Assembly: GCF_002770595.1 (NCBI RefSeq)
Contig: NZ_CP022986.1
Span: 930,001-994,000 of the forward strand
Direction of reading: 5' to 3'
Source of the DNA: Chryseobacterium camelliae
GTDB taxonomy: Bacteria; Bacteroidota; Bacteroidia; Flavobacteriales; Weeksellaceae
DNA length: 64,000 nucleotides
The notes beneath the pieces are model-generated. The model saw nothing but the letters and a program-made list of their open reading frames with translations. It did no database searches and was not told the DNA's origin. The position numbers and the translations under genes are program-made. Position 1 is the stretch's first letter, and every line of letters begins with the position of its first letter. Below are positions 43,667 through 52,474 of this stretch, piece after piece.

Positions 43667-44420
43667 AACCACAAAAGCCACAAAAGATTTCAAGCACTTA
43701 AGATAGTTAAGTTATAAACTTTGCGCATAAGAAGTACACTAAAGTTTTATTGAAAATCAAAGATTTTCTGCTTACGTGAACTTAATTGTGCGGTATCTTA
43801 TGATACTTTCTAAAGTGGACTAAAGTATAAAAAAGCTTTTGTGCCTTTGTGGTTTAATACACTTAACCACAAGAGATTTTAAGCACTTAAGCTATTTTAA
43901 GTTTTATACTTTGCGCAGATGAAGTGCATTGAAGTTTATTGAAAATCAAAGATTTTCTGCTTACGTGAACTTAATTGTGCGGTATCTTATGATACTTTCT
44001 AAAGTGGACTAAAGTGTTTAAAAAGTAAAAAAGCTTTTGTGCCTTTGTGGTTTAATAAACTTAACCACAAAAGATTTTAAACACTTAAGCTATTTTAAGT
44101 TTTATACTTTGCGCAGATGAAGTGCACTAAAGTTTTATTGAAAATCAAAGATTTTCTGCTTATGTGAATTTAACTGTGCGGTATATTATCATGCTTTCTA
44201 AAGTGGACTAAAGTGTTTAAAAATTAAGACTTTTGTGCCCTTGTAGTTTAATAAACTTAACCACAAAAGATTTCAAACACTTAAGCTATTTTAAGTTTTA
44301 TACTTTGCGCATAAGAAGTACACTAAAGTTTTATTGAAAATCAAAGATTTTCTGATTATGTGAACTTAATTGTGCGGTATCTTGTGATACTTTCTAAAGT
44401 GGACTAAAGTGTTTAAAATT
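43667..44420. repeat. four tandem copies of a non-coding unit of about 189-199 bp
   Basis: CCACAA[A/G]AGATTT starts each unit at 43678, 43867, 44065 and 44261. The inner palindrome GAAAATCAAAGATTTTC occurs at 43752, 43941, 44140 and 44336 (steps 189, 199 and 196). Each unit ends near CTTTTGTG...TTTGTGGTTTAAT, so the ends are inverted relative to the start. Units differ by scattered substitutions, so they are not a recent duplication. No frame is open through them. They fill the gap between the deacetylase operon and the next accessory block. Confidence 0.9.
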
Positions 44421-44439
44421 ATTTTTGATTTAAAAATCA

Positions 44440-44602
44440 ACGCAAAGTTTATTGATTATTCCGCGATATTATAAGCAGGCAAAGGTAGGCAACCTGGTCG
44501 CTGATGAAGCGTATGGATACAGCATACGCTTAGGCGGATCAATGGAGTTGATGCTATACTTTGCCTTTTTATAATCAATAGGTTCATAAATGAACTTTGC
44601 GT
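44440..44602. repeat. nested palindromic element, MITE-like
   Basis: About 163 bp bounded by ACGCAAAGTT and AACTTTGCGT. Inside lie further matching arms, TTATTGATTAT with ATAATCAATA, then GGCAAAGGTA with TATACTTTGCC. At the centre AAGCGTATG (44507-44515) pairs with CATACGCTT (44523-44531). The whole could fold into one long structured arm. It does not code. A similar GCACAAAGTTCAA/TTGAACTTTGCGC arm occurs at 51061-51110. Confidence 0.75.
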
Positions 44603-44654
44603 CAGAAAAATATAGGATTACTTGTACCCTTTATTCCCAATCTTTTACAGACGA

Positions 44655-45209
44655 TCAAACTTCCGATCCTGAATGACTCTCCGCCATGTTTTTCTCCCTC
44701 CTCCGCTGAAGAATGAGGTGTGCAGCATCCAGCATTTTAACCGTATGGATATAAGGCATGACGATATTGCTTTCCGGCAGGTTTTTAAAGGCGCCCATCG
44801 AGAAATAGATGATTCCGGACATAAAATAATCGAATTCCCTGATGCTGTATTCGCTGAATGCTTTTTTGAATACCAGCAGAGGGTTCCGGTATTCCTTCTC
44901 CGAAAGCAGGCCCAGGACCGATGGCGCAATCTTTTCCGGCCGGGTATCGATTGTCCACTTCCTCTCCTTCTGCATCACGAGATGTCCTGCCCGGACCAGC
45001 AGCCTCATCGACTGGTGAAACTGAAAGATCACCGCAGGATCTTCGCGGATCCAGCTATGGTTCTTTACCGCATACTTCATAATCTTGCTAAGCCTTTCTT
45101 TGGAAACCTCCAGCGCATTGAACTGGAAGAAATGGTCCATCAGCTCCAGCCCGAAGCCTTTCCCGTTGGTCCAAAACCGGTCCTCGAAATCTGGGTTTGT
45201 ATTTTTCAT
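44655..45209 (-). CDS. hypothetical protein, HTH-neighbour
   Basis: 184 residues from the ATG at 45209; the frame is open upstream but those residues are hydrophobic text from the promoter region. It is helical and charged, with no signal or membrane helix: FWTNGKGFGLELMDHFFQFNALEVSKERLSKIMKYAVKNHSWI, then VIFQFHQSMRLLVRAGHLV and KAFSEYSIREFDYFMSGIIYFSMGAFKNLPESNI. I know no family. It is divergent from the XRE gene with a perfect palindrome between them, so it is probably under that regulator's control. Confidence 0.7.
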   Translation of the reverse strand: MKNTNPDFEDRFWTNGKGFGLELMDHFFQFNALEVSKERLSKIMKYAVKNHSWIREDPAVIFQFHQSMRLLVRAGHLVMQKERKWTIDTRPEKIAPSVLGLLSEKEYRNPLLVFKKAFSEYSIREFDYFMSGIIYFSMGAFKNLPESNIVMPYIHTVKMLDAAHLILQRRREKNMAESHSGSEV

Positions 45210-45250
45210 GGGTTTGTATTTTTTTATAAATGTAAGAAAAAAATATAAAG

Positions 45251-45266
45251 AACACATATATGTGTT
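45251..45266. promoter_or_regulatory. perfect 16 bp palindrome, candidate operator
   Basis: AACACATATATGTGTT lies in the 91 bp gap between the divergent hypothetical gene and the XRE regulator. Its position and symmetry fit an operator of the XRE dimer for autoregulation. Confidence 0.6.
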
Positions 45267-45300
45267 GATGAAAAATATTAGAAAGCTCAACCTTTACTAC

Positions 45301-45609
45301 ATGTATAAATGGGAAATAGAAGAATTAAAGTTTCAAATTGGCAAGCTTATTCAGTTGCATAGGCTCAAAAGACAGCTTTCGCAATTACAACTTGGGAATG
45401 AACTCAATATTTCAAGCAACCATGTCGGCAGAATTGAAAGGGCTGAAACCAATCCTACCCTTGAAAGTCTTCTCACAATCTGTAATTTTTTCGAGATCGA
45501 TATTTTACATTTATTTAGAAAACTAAATGACGAAGAATTAAAGAAGATAGAAAGTGAAATTGATCAGCTACAAAGAGAATTTAAAAATCAAAATAAGAGA
45601 AAATCCTGA
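45301..45609 (+). CDS. XRE-type helix-turn-helix regulator
   Basis: 102 residues from the ATG at 45301. An upstream ATG at 45268 begins inside the palindrome area and is less likely. The HTH is LIQLHRLKRQLSQLQLGNELNISSNHVGRIERAETNPTLESLLTICNFFEIDILHLF (about 12-66), followed by a charged helix. It resembles restriction-modification and defence-island controllers. It faces the LRR-SEFIR gene 197 bases downstream and the unknown gene on the other side. Confidence 0.85.
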   Translation: MYKWEIEELKFQIGKLIQLHRLKRQLSQLQLGNELNISSNHVGRIERAETNPTLESLLTICNFFEIDILHLFRKLNDEELKKIESEIDQLQREFKNQNKRKS

Positions 45610-45651
45610 TAAAAATTTGATTATCTTCTAGTTTTAAACTTTTTTAATAAA

Positions 45652-45682
45652 AATCCCGAGTGCTTCCTCAGCGGCTCGGGTA
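45652..45682 (-). terminator. orphan hairpin with minus-strand T-run
   Basis: CCCGAG/CTCGGG (45655-45660 and 45675-45680) is followed on the minus strand by ATTTTTATT. Genes nearby on that strand do not end here, so it may be left over from an older arrangement or act as an insulating terminator for read-through. Confidence 0.5.
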
Positions 45683-45806
45683 AACTTAGTTTATGTTAGT
45701 GAGGATGCCGAAGCAAATAAGTATACCTATTTTTGATCTTTCAAATATATTTATCCTTATTTCATTATACCTTCCCTCCAAAGGAATTACAAATTTAGAA
45801 ATTTAA

Positions 45807-47000
45807 ATGAATATAAAAATTAAAAACATAAATCAATCTAAACTTGACTTGTCAAACTATGGGTTAAAAGATATCCCTGAAGAAGTTTTTGAATTAAAAA
45901 ACTTAAAAAAATTAATATTAAGAAATAATAAAATAAAAAATATTCCTGCTGAGATTGAAAAACTAAACAGGTTAGAAACTTTGGATTTATCAGGAAATAA
46001 TATTTCATTATTTTATGCAAAAATTTGCTCACTCAAAAATTTAAAAACATTAAATCTAAATAATAATCAATTAAAAAATACGCCCTTACAATTAACAAAT
46101 CTAAAAAAGTTACGTAGCATACATCTATCCAATAATAGATTTAGGCAAATACCAAGTAATATTTTTTCTTTACATAATTTAAGAGAGCTGGATATAAGTA
46201 ATAACCCAATCGAAATTATTGATTCTCGAATTGAAAATTTAAACAATCTTCGAAAACTATGGATAAACAACCTGAAAATCAATAATTTCCCTATTAAATC
46301 AATAGGCAATCTTAAAAGTTTAGACGCACTATATTGCTATTCTAAAAGAAATGTAGATGATCTGGATCTTGATACATATTTTAAAGTATTATCAATGATA
46401 AAAGGTAATTCAATGAAAAAATTAAATGCGTTGATTGCTAATAGTAAAAGCACTGAAAATAAAATACTTATGAAAAACAAAATTAGAGAAATTAAAAAAG
46501 TTTTTATTACTTATGCCTGGTCGGATGAGGAATTTAATACAAAAATACTTTCATTTGTTGATTTCTTAAGAAAGAAGGGGTTTGATGCAACTCTTGATAG
46601 AAAAAAAAGTCAAGAATCGGTCGCAATAAATTTTAATAAAATGATGATCGATGGAATTGTGAATAGTGATAAAGTTATTGTAGTTTTAAATAAAAAATAT
46701 AAGGAGAGGACTGAAAAATTTCTTGGGGGTGTTGATACAGAGTTTCAGATTATTTTTGAAGATAAAAAAGCGAATCCTAATAAATATATTTTTGTTTCAT
46801 TTGGAGATGAAAACGTAAAAGATATTTTACCACTGGCAATTGGTGGCACTGAAATTCTCAATCTCAAAAAAGATCAAGATGATAATAATTTTAACGTATT
46901 ATTTAGCAAAATTAAAGAAGAGCAAATTATTAAGTTCTCAAATGTTCATGATAAAGAAGTTGAGGTTAGCAGAGTTGATATAGAACCGTTTAAATTGTAG
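45807..47000 (+). CDS. leucine-rich repeat protein with C-terminal SEFIR/TIR-like domain
   Basis: 397 residues. About seven 23-residue leucine-rich repeats fill residues 12-185 (consensus LxxLxLxxNxLxxIPxxIxxLxN). A helical link (185-230) leads to a SEFIR/TIR-like domain at 231-350: KKVFITYAWSDEEFNTKILSFVDFLRKKGFDATLDRK, DKVIVVLNKKYKERT and GGVDTEFQIIF. There is no signal peptide or membrane helix. The plan recalls eukaryotic innate-immune receptors; in bacteria TIR and SEFIR proteins act in phage defence or as virulence factors. No NADase Glu can be assigned with confidence. Very AT-rich, so probably acquired. Confidence 0.82.
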   Translation: MNIKIKNINQSKLDLSNYGLKDIPEEVFELKNLKKLILRNNKIKNIPAEIEKLNRLETLDLSGNNISLFYAKICSLKNLKTLNLNNNQLKNTPLQLTNLKKLRSIHLSNNRFRQIPSNIFSLHNLRELDISNNPIEIIDSRIENLNNLRKLWINNLKINNFPIKSIGNLKSLDALYCYSKRNVDDLDLDTYFKVLSMIKGNSMKKLNALIANSKSTENKILMKNKIREIKKVFITYAWSDEEFNTKILSFVDFLRKKGFDATLDRKKSQESVAINFNKMMIDGIVNSDKVIVVLNKKYKERTEKFLGGVDTEFQIIFEDKKANPNKYIFVSFGDENVKDILPLAIGGTEILNLKKDQDDNNFNVLFSKIKEEQIIKFSNVHDKEVEVSRVDIEPFKL

Positions 47001-47122
47001 AATATTTTCGAAGCCTCTTAACTTTGTAGTAAGTTAAAGGTAATAAATATAGCTATTAGCTTAAAGTAAGGGGACTTTTTGCATCAAAGAGATATGTTAA
47101 TAAAATTGGTAACCGCAGTAAT

Positions 47123-48748
47123 TTAATATATATCTCGGACCCAAGTTAGATTCACCTTAAATCTCATAGCTTGTAAAGTTCTAATTTTGTCTTCCAAAGC
47201 CATTTTCGAAAAAAAAGTTAATCTATCTTGTGACTTCTCATTAAGAATAATGTAGTGAACCGTAACATTATCAGGTTGAGGAGAAAGATGATTTGCAACA
47301 TCAGGTATGTGTACATTAACTGCTTCTGCATATTTACTCGTAAATTCTGCATATGATTTAGCTGATACATAACCCTGATTAAATAAATGACTCAATGCCG
47401 AAGCACCATAATTATACTTTACGTGAAAAAAACTATTTTGATGTAGGACATCACAAACTTCAAATCTATCATCATAAAGATTAATTTGTTTAGCTGCTTC
47501 GTCAAACAAATAACCATGAATGTGATTTGATAAATGTGTATTAAAGATATTTTCTTTATTAATTTTTTTATTTGGCTTTTGACTAACAGCTTGTCTAATC
47601 TCTGCCTTTATATTTTCTTTAATATGATTAGGTATAACAAAATCAGTATCAATTATTTCATCAATTGCTTGACTAATACGATCATATTTATCTTTAGATA
47701 CTTCAAACCATTCACCAGCAGATAAGATATAATTTGTATTATTTTCTTCAATTTCTCCATACAAGCATTCCAAAATAGACCATTCCTTAATTATATCATC
47801 ATCTTCATTTAGGAAAAATATCTTGTCTTCAATCAGATTTTCAAAACTAGGTTGAGGATTTTTCATCAGATAAGAGGATAGAGATAATTCATCGTAAAAT
47901 TCATCTCCAATTTTAATCGTTGCAACGAGGCTAAGATCATAATCTATTTCGGGTTCAAATAAAAAAAATGTGTCGGTTGAAGTAATTAATTTGTTAGGTA
48001 ATTGCTCGTTTAAAGTCTCTGCTTCTATACTATTAAGAGGATAAATTCCCTTGAATAGTTTTTTAATATCATCAGTAGAAACAGAATTATAGATATCTAA
48101 AAGTCTGCTTAATTTTTGTTGAAGATATTGAAAGCAGGGTATTTCAGTATTTTTAAAAAGAAATTGAACATTTAACGAACTATATTTCCCAATCATTCTC
48201 GAAAAATCCTCTGACGCATAACTAATTACAGCTAGTTCCTTAAGAGCTTCATTATCTTCCATCGAAAGGAAAAGTTGATTATTGGATATATCTGACCCGT
48301 ATTGACGTTGTTTATTAATGGGATTTGTTTCATTTACTCGACTATGAGCACTTTTTATTGTTGCTGTTAAATCATTGTTTAATAATTTATTAGCTGTATA
48401 AATTCCAAATGTTTTTTCTATCACATTCTTATTTATATTGAAACGTCCCAGCGTTCCAAAGTTAATCGCAAAAATTCTATTTTGTACTTCAATAAATAAT
48501 GTTACACCAGAACTTTGATTAGATGGAAAATCACTATCAAAATTCCCAACAATTTTATTTTTTAAATTTTTAACCCACTTAGGTTCCCTGTAGATACCTA
48601 ACTTTTTATAAAGAATAGCATTGATATTTCCCCTATTGAAAATAATTTCTTCGTCTTGTTTATAATTTTCAATAAATGTTTCAGGAGCTCCAATGTTTAA
48701 ATTATTTTTTAAAAGAACTACATTTAATTTTATTTTCTTTTTAGCCAT
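47123..48748 (-). CDS. DUF6119 / TIGR04141 family sporadically distributed protein
   Basis: 541 residues. The opening KLNVVLLKN followed by GVTLFIEVQNRIFAINFGTLGRFNINKN, and the C-terminal HVKYNYGASALSHLFNQGYVSAKSYAEF with VHYIILNEKS, match the patchily distributed family often found in defence islands. The fold has a likely nuclease-like beta-alpha core but I cannot place catalytic residues. It is convergent with the LRR-SEFIR gene, 122 bases apart, and equally AT-rich. Confidence 0.75.
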   Translation of the reverse strand: MAKKKIKLNVVLLKNNLNIGAPETFIENYKQDEEIIFNRGNINAILYKKLGIYREPKWVKNLKNKIVGNFDSDFPSNQSSGVTLFIEVQNRIFAINFGTLGRFNINKNVIEKTFGIYTANKLLNNDLTATIKSAHSRVNETNPINKQRQYGSDISNNQLFLSMEDNEALKELAVISYASEDFSRMIGKYSSLNVQFLFKNTEIPCFQYLQQKLSRLLDIYNSVSTDDIKKLFKGIYPLNSIEAETLNEQLPNKLITSTDTFFLFEPEIDYDLSLVATIKIGDEFYDELSLSSYLMKNPQPSFENLIEDKIFFLNEDDDIIKEWSILECLYGEIEENNTNYILSAGEWFEVSKDKYDRISQAIDEIIDTDFVIPNHIKENIKAEIRQAVSQKPNKKINKENIFNTHLSNHIHGYLFDEAAKQINLYDDRFEVCDVLHQNSFFHVKYNYGASALSHLFNQGYVSAKSYAEFTSKYAEAVNVHIPDVANHLSPQPDNVTVHYIILNEKSQDRLTFFSKMALEDKIRTLQAMRFKVNLTWVRDIY

Positions 48749-49124
48749 CTGATTACCTATTTAATTAAATAAAAATACTTGTTATTTATGAAATTAAAAA
48801 TTTTTTGTTACAATTTACATTGGAAATAAAAAATCATAACACAAAGATCATTATAAAAAACATATTTATTTTACGGTTTTCCGTAATTAAATATTAAAAC
48901 AAATCAGAGTTTGAAATATAAAACTTGGAGGCCGAAAGTGAAATATTCTCATTGCCTATCAATCCGTAAGGTCAACACCAAAATAAACAATAACAAAGCA
49001 AAGTCTAACCATTAGCCGGCTTTGTATTTTGCATGAGAAATCCCCTTTAAAATCTTGATAAGTCGCAATATTGTGACATTTTATACTTCATTATGATAAT
49101 AAATGATTAATTAATTACACCATT
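48749..49124. other. AT-rich intergenic edge of the accessory block
   Basis: 376 bp. A small hairpin TACGG-TTTT-CCGTA lies near 48880 and a near-palindrome GTCGCAATATTGTGAC at 49062-49077. Base composition changes from AT-rich to normal across this stretch, so the island border is probably here. No gene is seen. Confidence 0.4.
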
Positions 49125-49958
49125 CTAATCCATATAAGAAAAGGTATTGCGCTTCATTTTAATGTTGAGTTGTTCATTAAACACTGCTGGATTAAAATGA
49201 ATGCTTTCGTACTCATGTTGAACGGTTTTTTTAGCTTCTTCCAGGCTTTGCCTGCTTTCCCAAATGGCTATGGTCAGTATGGTGAACCTATCTGATTGGT
49301 CAGTATTGATGATCACTTCATCTTTTACAAAACCTTTTAATTTCTGTATCAAATTCCGGTTATCGTCTAATTTGGTTTTAAATTCTTCGTAGGCTTTTGC
49401 AGGGACTTCAAATTCATCTACGAAATAAACCCAATCCTTTTTCGCTGCATGTTTAGAGATAAAGTCGGTGGGGATCATGCCTAATTGTGTAAAAAAAGAC
49501 AGTTTGTCAGGTATGGCTGTACTATTGATGATTTTACCGCTTTTAAATTCATAGATGCTGACTCCCTGTACGGTTATTTTTCTATGGGTAGCCGGTATTT
49601 TTTGGTATTCGCCCAGATGGCTTCCTTCCCAATCATATACGGTAACCACCTTATTATCGTCTTCAAAGATTTCTTTGATGGTAAACCGGATGTCCGGAAA
49701 TGCAGATAATAAGGGTCGGTTTATATTTTTAAAGGTCTCCAGATAGCTGCGATCAATATATTGTTCAAGAGCTCCGGTTTGTTTTTGGTTTAAATAGGCC
49801 TGATACATTTTTGTAACGACCTCCTTGTTGGAAATAGTTGCCATAACGTTATAGGTGGGGGTTTTTACCTGGGAATACAGTGTTTTTGCAGGGATGATGC
49901 ATAACAGGAGGATCAGGAAAGTGATGTGCTTATGTACCATGATGTGCTTTTGTTTCAT
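49125..49958 (-). CDS. exported SnoaL-like/ester cyclase protein with ABM-type domain
   Basis: 277 residues. A signal peptide lies near the start (FLILLLCIIPAKTLYSQ). Residues about 42-170 form a SnoaL/NTF2-like fold (VVTKMYQAYLNQKQTGALEQYIDRSY onward to GKIINSTAIPDKLSFFTQLGMIP). The rest resembles an antibiotic biosynthesis monooxygenase-type dimeric alpha-beta barrel (DWVYFVDEFEVPAKAYEEFKTKLDDNRNLIQKLKGFVKDEVI). The start may be the second ATG at 49940. It follows the broken AraC gene on the same strand and was probably its target. Confidence 0.75.
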   Translation of the reverse strand: MKQKHIMVHKHITFLILLLCIIPAKTLYSQVKTPTYNVMATISNKEVVTKMYQAYLNQKQTGALEQYIDRSYLETFKNINRPLLSAFPDIRFTIKEIFEDDNKVVTVYDWEGSHLGEYQKIPATHRKITVQGVSIYEFKSGKIINSTAIPDKLSFFTQLGMIPTDFISKHAAKKDWVYFVDEFEVPAKAYEEFKTKLDDNRNLIQKLKGFVKDEVIINTDQSDRFTILTIAIWESRQSLEEAKKTVQHEYESIHFNPAVFNEQLNIKMKRNTFSYMD

Positions 49959-50045
49959 GCGTCCTTTTTTAAGGGGAGATCAGCGAACCGTGTTTTGGTG
50001 CAAATTGAGCATTTCAGATAAAAAAAGTGTGGACGGAACGTTCCA

Positions 50046-50933
50046 TTACCCGGACACATCGTGCATGAGTTTTGAGCGGTATTGCTGGGGAGAAATGCCC
50101 ATCACTTTTTTAAATAACCTGCCGAAATAAGAAGGATCGTTAAAGTTCAGATGGTAGGCTATATCCGATACAGACAGGGAAACATCCTGCAAATACTTTT
50201 GGGATTGGGTAATGATGAACTCCTGCATACACTGCCTGGCAGATTTGTTCCAGACATTCTGAATACAGCGGTTCAGGTAGTTGGGCGAGATATTGAGCAG
50301 GCGGGCATAATCGCTGATGCTGTACTGTTCCAGATAGTTCTTATATAACAATTCCCTGAAAGAAATGGCAATATCAAACTGCCTTGATAATCCTTTTTTG
50401 GATTCCGAAGATTTAAGCAGCTTTATGAGCAGCGCCTGAAAAAGACAGGTGATAATCTGTTCATCCGGCATCGGTGTTTTCAGTTCCTGAATAAGCAGGT
50501 TGCCCATATGTTCAATAAATGTACTGTCATCAGTGCTTAGCCGAATGATGGGCGCTGCGGTAAACAGTTTGATACAATAAGGGTAGTCTTTGGTCTGCTG
50601 TACAATTGCATCATCAAATGTGATATAATATCCTTTTACATCGGGAGACTAACGCAATAATGCAGTGACTTCCCCCTGCAGGACCAACAAAGCCTGATGG
50701 GCAGATACTTTTTTTATTTCATTTCCCACCTGCTGCTCAAAGTTCCCGTTGGCAGCAAACACAATGAAATTGAAATCGGCCTTCAGCAGCGGTGTGGGCG
50801 TAACCAGATTTTTTACCGACAGATCATCCATATCATAGACCTGGACAGGCGTTTGCAGGTACCGGAACTCATCGGGGAAATTCCGGATATAGGTTTTTGT
50901 GAATTCTTTAAATGTGATGCCGGTATTTTCCAC
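50046..50933 (-). pseudogene. AraC family regulator interrupted by an amber codon
   Basis: The frame runs unbroken from the ATG at 50933 to 50046 except for one TAG at 50649-50651, after TALLR and before SPDVKGYYITFDDAIVQ. About 295 codons. The first half is a cupin-like sensor; the second half is a normal AraC DNA-binding domain, DYARLLNISPNYLNRCIQNVWNKSARQCMQEF and VSDIAYHLNFNDPSYFGRLFKKVMGISPQQYRS. A single C-to-T change of a CAG codon would explain it. A re-start at MGNLLIQ (50507) could still make the DNA-binding half. Sequencing error is possible. Confidence 0.85.
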
Positions 50934-51060
50934 GTAACTGTTTACCTATAATTAAACCCCGTTTCTTATGAATATCAATACTAAAATTCTGCAATTATAT
51001 ATTGGCTTCCTTCCGGAGGTAACGGGTTGATCGGAATAGGCCTTTTATAGTGACTTACAG

Positions 51061-51110
51061 GCATTCTGCACAAAGTTCAACAGGGTTCTCCTCTTGAACT
51101 TTGCGCAATG
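51061..51110. repeat. long inverted repeat
   Basis: GCATTCTGCACAAAGTTCAA pairs with TTGAACTTTGCGCAATGC over about 18 bp with few mismatches and a 14-base loop. It carries the same CAAAGTT core as the MITE-like element at 44440. It lies between the broken AraC gene and the next gene. No T-run follows, so it is not a standard terminator. Confidence 0.6.
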
Positions 51111-51157
51111 CTTACAGAAGCCATTCGGCAAACCTTTGTTGGCCGGTGGTACCTGTT

Positions 51158-51727
51158 TTAGTAGTCGTAATAGGTTTTTAACCAGTTCCGGAATTCTTCA
51201 TCATAGGTTTCCTGAGCGTTTTTGACAATCTCATCCGGATTTTCTGTGGTTTCGATACCGTATTTTTCCAACACCCATTTTTTGTATTCCTCCGTTTTCT
51301 CGGTGGGCTCATACTCATCTTCATCCTTATAATAATAGATGTCGTCCCAGCCGATAGCGGGTTCCACATCAAAGGTTAAGATCTGCAACAGTTCCCGGAT
51401 GTTTTTGGCAACAATATGGATCCCTCCTTCGCTTCCAAAGGCCAGAACCGGAGCTTCGCTTAAATTTTTATGGTTGTTCCGTACCCAGAACGCATACGTT
51501 GAGCCACTGCCGTCTGCCATGGCAAATTCTATGATGGAACCTGTAAATCCTTCATCGTCCGAGTACCCACTGATCCCGCTTTTATCCGAATAATCCCGGC
51601 CGATATAAAACTGGTCTGCAAAATTTTCATCATCGGCAATGGAGTCCTGGAACTTCACCAGCTCCGTTAATTCTTCCGGGATCTCAAAATTTTTGAAGTT
51701 CGCTTCAAATGCACTTAAATTAACCAT
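51158..51727 (-). CDS. SUKH/SMI1-KNR4-like protein
   Basis: 189 residues, very acidic. EIPEELTELVKFQDSIADDENFADQF opens it, SGSTYAFWVRNNHKNLSEAPVLAFGSEGGIHIVAKNIRELLQIL forms the central beta-alpha part, and a long acidic helix ends it. This fits the SUKH (SMI1/KNR4) superfamily, which includes many immunity proteins against contact-dependent toxins. No toxin gene is nearby. The call is by pattern and could be wrong. Confidence 0.5.
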   Translation of the reverse strand: MVNLSAFEANFKNFEIPEELTELVKFQDSIADDENFADQFYIGRDYSDKSGISGYSDDEGFTGSIIEFAMADGSGSTYAFWVRNNHKNLSEAPVLAFGSEGGIHIVAKNIRELLQILTFDVEPAIGWDDIYYYKDEDEYEPTEKTEEYKKWVLEKYGIETTENPDEIVKNAQETYDEEFRNWLKTYYDY

Positions 51728-51964
51728 GCTGACTGATTTTAATAGATATGATTTATATTATTCCGGCATTCCTGCCCGCTTTACATGTGGCATCAGCTCC
51801 GACCTGAATTCCTTTTCTCCCGAAAATAAATGAATAACCATTCCCAAACCGTATTCTTGGCCAATGGTCTGATCGGGATGGATTTAGGTTCAGGCATCAG
51901 TGATGCTTCGGTTCAAATACCTGGTCTAAAATAAGAAAAAAATGTACAGGTTCAGCCTCAGATA

Positions 51965-52351
51965 TTACGAATTAAATTCTTCCTCTGAGACATGCTCCTC
52001 CATTCTTTTCAAAATCACTTTCCTGAGCCTGTCTTCATTCTGATCGCCCCAATTTCCCAATGCAGCAATGACGGGAATTACGGTTTTGCCGAAATCGGTC
52101 AGGAAATATTCCACTTTCGGCGGAACCTGGGCATAGATGGTCTTGGTAACAAGTTCGTGCTCTTCAAGTTCTTTCAGCTGGATGTTTAGGACACGCCTGG
52201 AGGCATCCGGGATTTTCCGCTGCAATTCACTTGGACGCAGGTGGCCCTGATGGATAAACCATAACAGGCGGATTTTCCATTTGCCGTACAGGACCTCGCC
52301 GATCAGGTCGAGGCCGCAGTTTAAATTCAAAGGTATTTTTCTTTCGTGCAT
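51965..52351 (-). CDS. HxlR family transcriptional regulator (second)
   Basis: 128 residues from the ATG at 52351; a TTG two codons upstream is also in frame. The core LIGEVLYGKWKIRLLWFIHQGHLRPSELQRKIPDASRRVLNIQLKELEEHELVTKTIYAQVPPKVEYFLTDFGKTVIPVI is HxlR. Cys12 precedes the first helix as in redox-sensing members. It is divergent from an SDR gene; the gap holds GGACAAT-N10-ATTGTCC. The layout repeats that of the cassette at 28 kb. Confidence 0.9.
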   Translation of the reverse strand: MHERKIPLNLNCGLDLIGEVLYGKWKIRLLWFIHQGHLRPSELQRKIPDASRRVLNIQLKELEEHELVTKTIYAQVPPKVEYFLTDFGKTVIPVIAALGNWGDQNEDRLRKVILKRMEEHVSEEEFNS

Positions 52352-52354
52352 ATA

Positions 52355-52403
52355 CAAATGTAACCCAATGGACCAATTTGGACAATAGGGGAAAAAATTG
52401 TCC
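52355..52403. promoter_or_regulatory. HxlR-gene promoter overlapping an inverted repeat
   Basis: On the minus strand TTG (52385-52383) is followed after 20 bases by TACATTTG (52362-52355), a full match to the flavobacterial consensus. The TTG lies inside the inverted repeat GGACAAT (52380-52386) / ATTGTCC (52397-52403). A transcript would start almost at the ATG, that is nearly leaderless. A bound HxlR dimer would block the promoter. Confidence 0.55.
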
Positions 52404-52474
52404 CTATGCGATTCGGTTTTCCGTTATTGCCCGCAACAGGGATACTTCGGAAATTTGTATCAAAGAATTCAACA

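Noticed and set aside
43667..44420. Possible CRISPR array in the repeat region
   Set aside because: The repeat units are about 195 bp and similar throughout, with no short repeat and unique spacer alternation, and no cas genes are in the window.
44439..44602. A structured regulatory RNA such as a riboswitch
   Set aside because: The nested palindrome is not placed as a leader of any gene and does not match a riboswitch I know; a MITE-like repeat explains it better.
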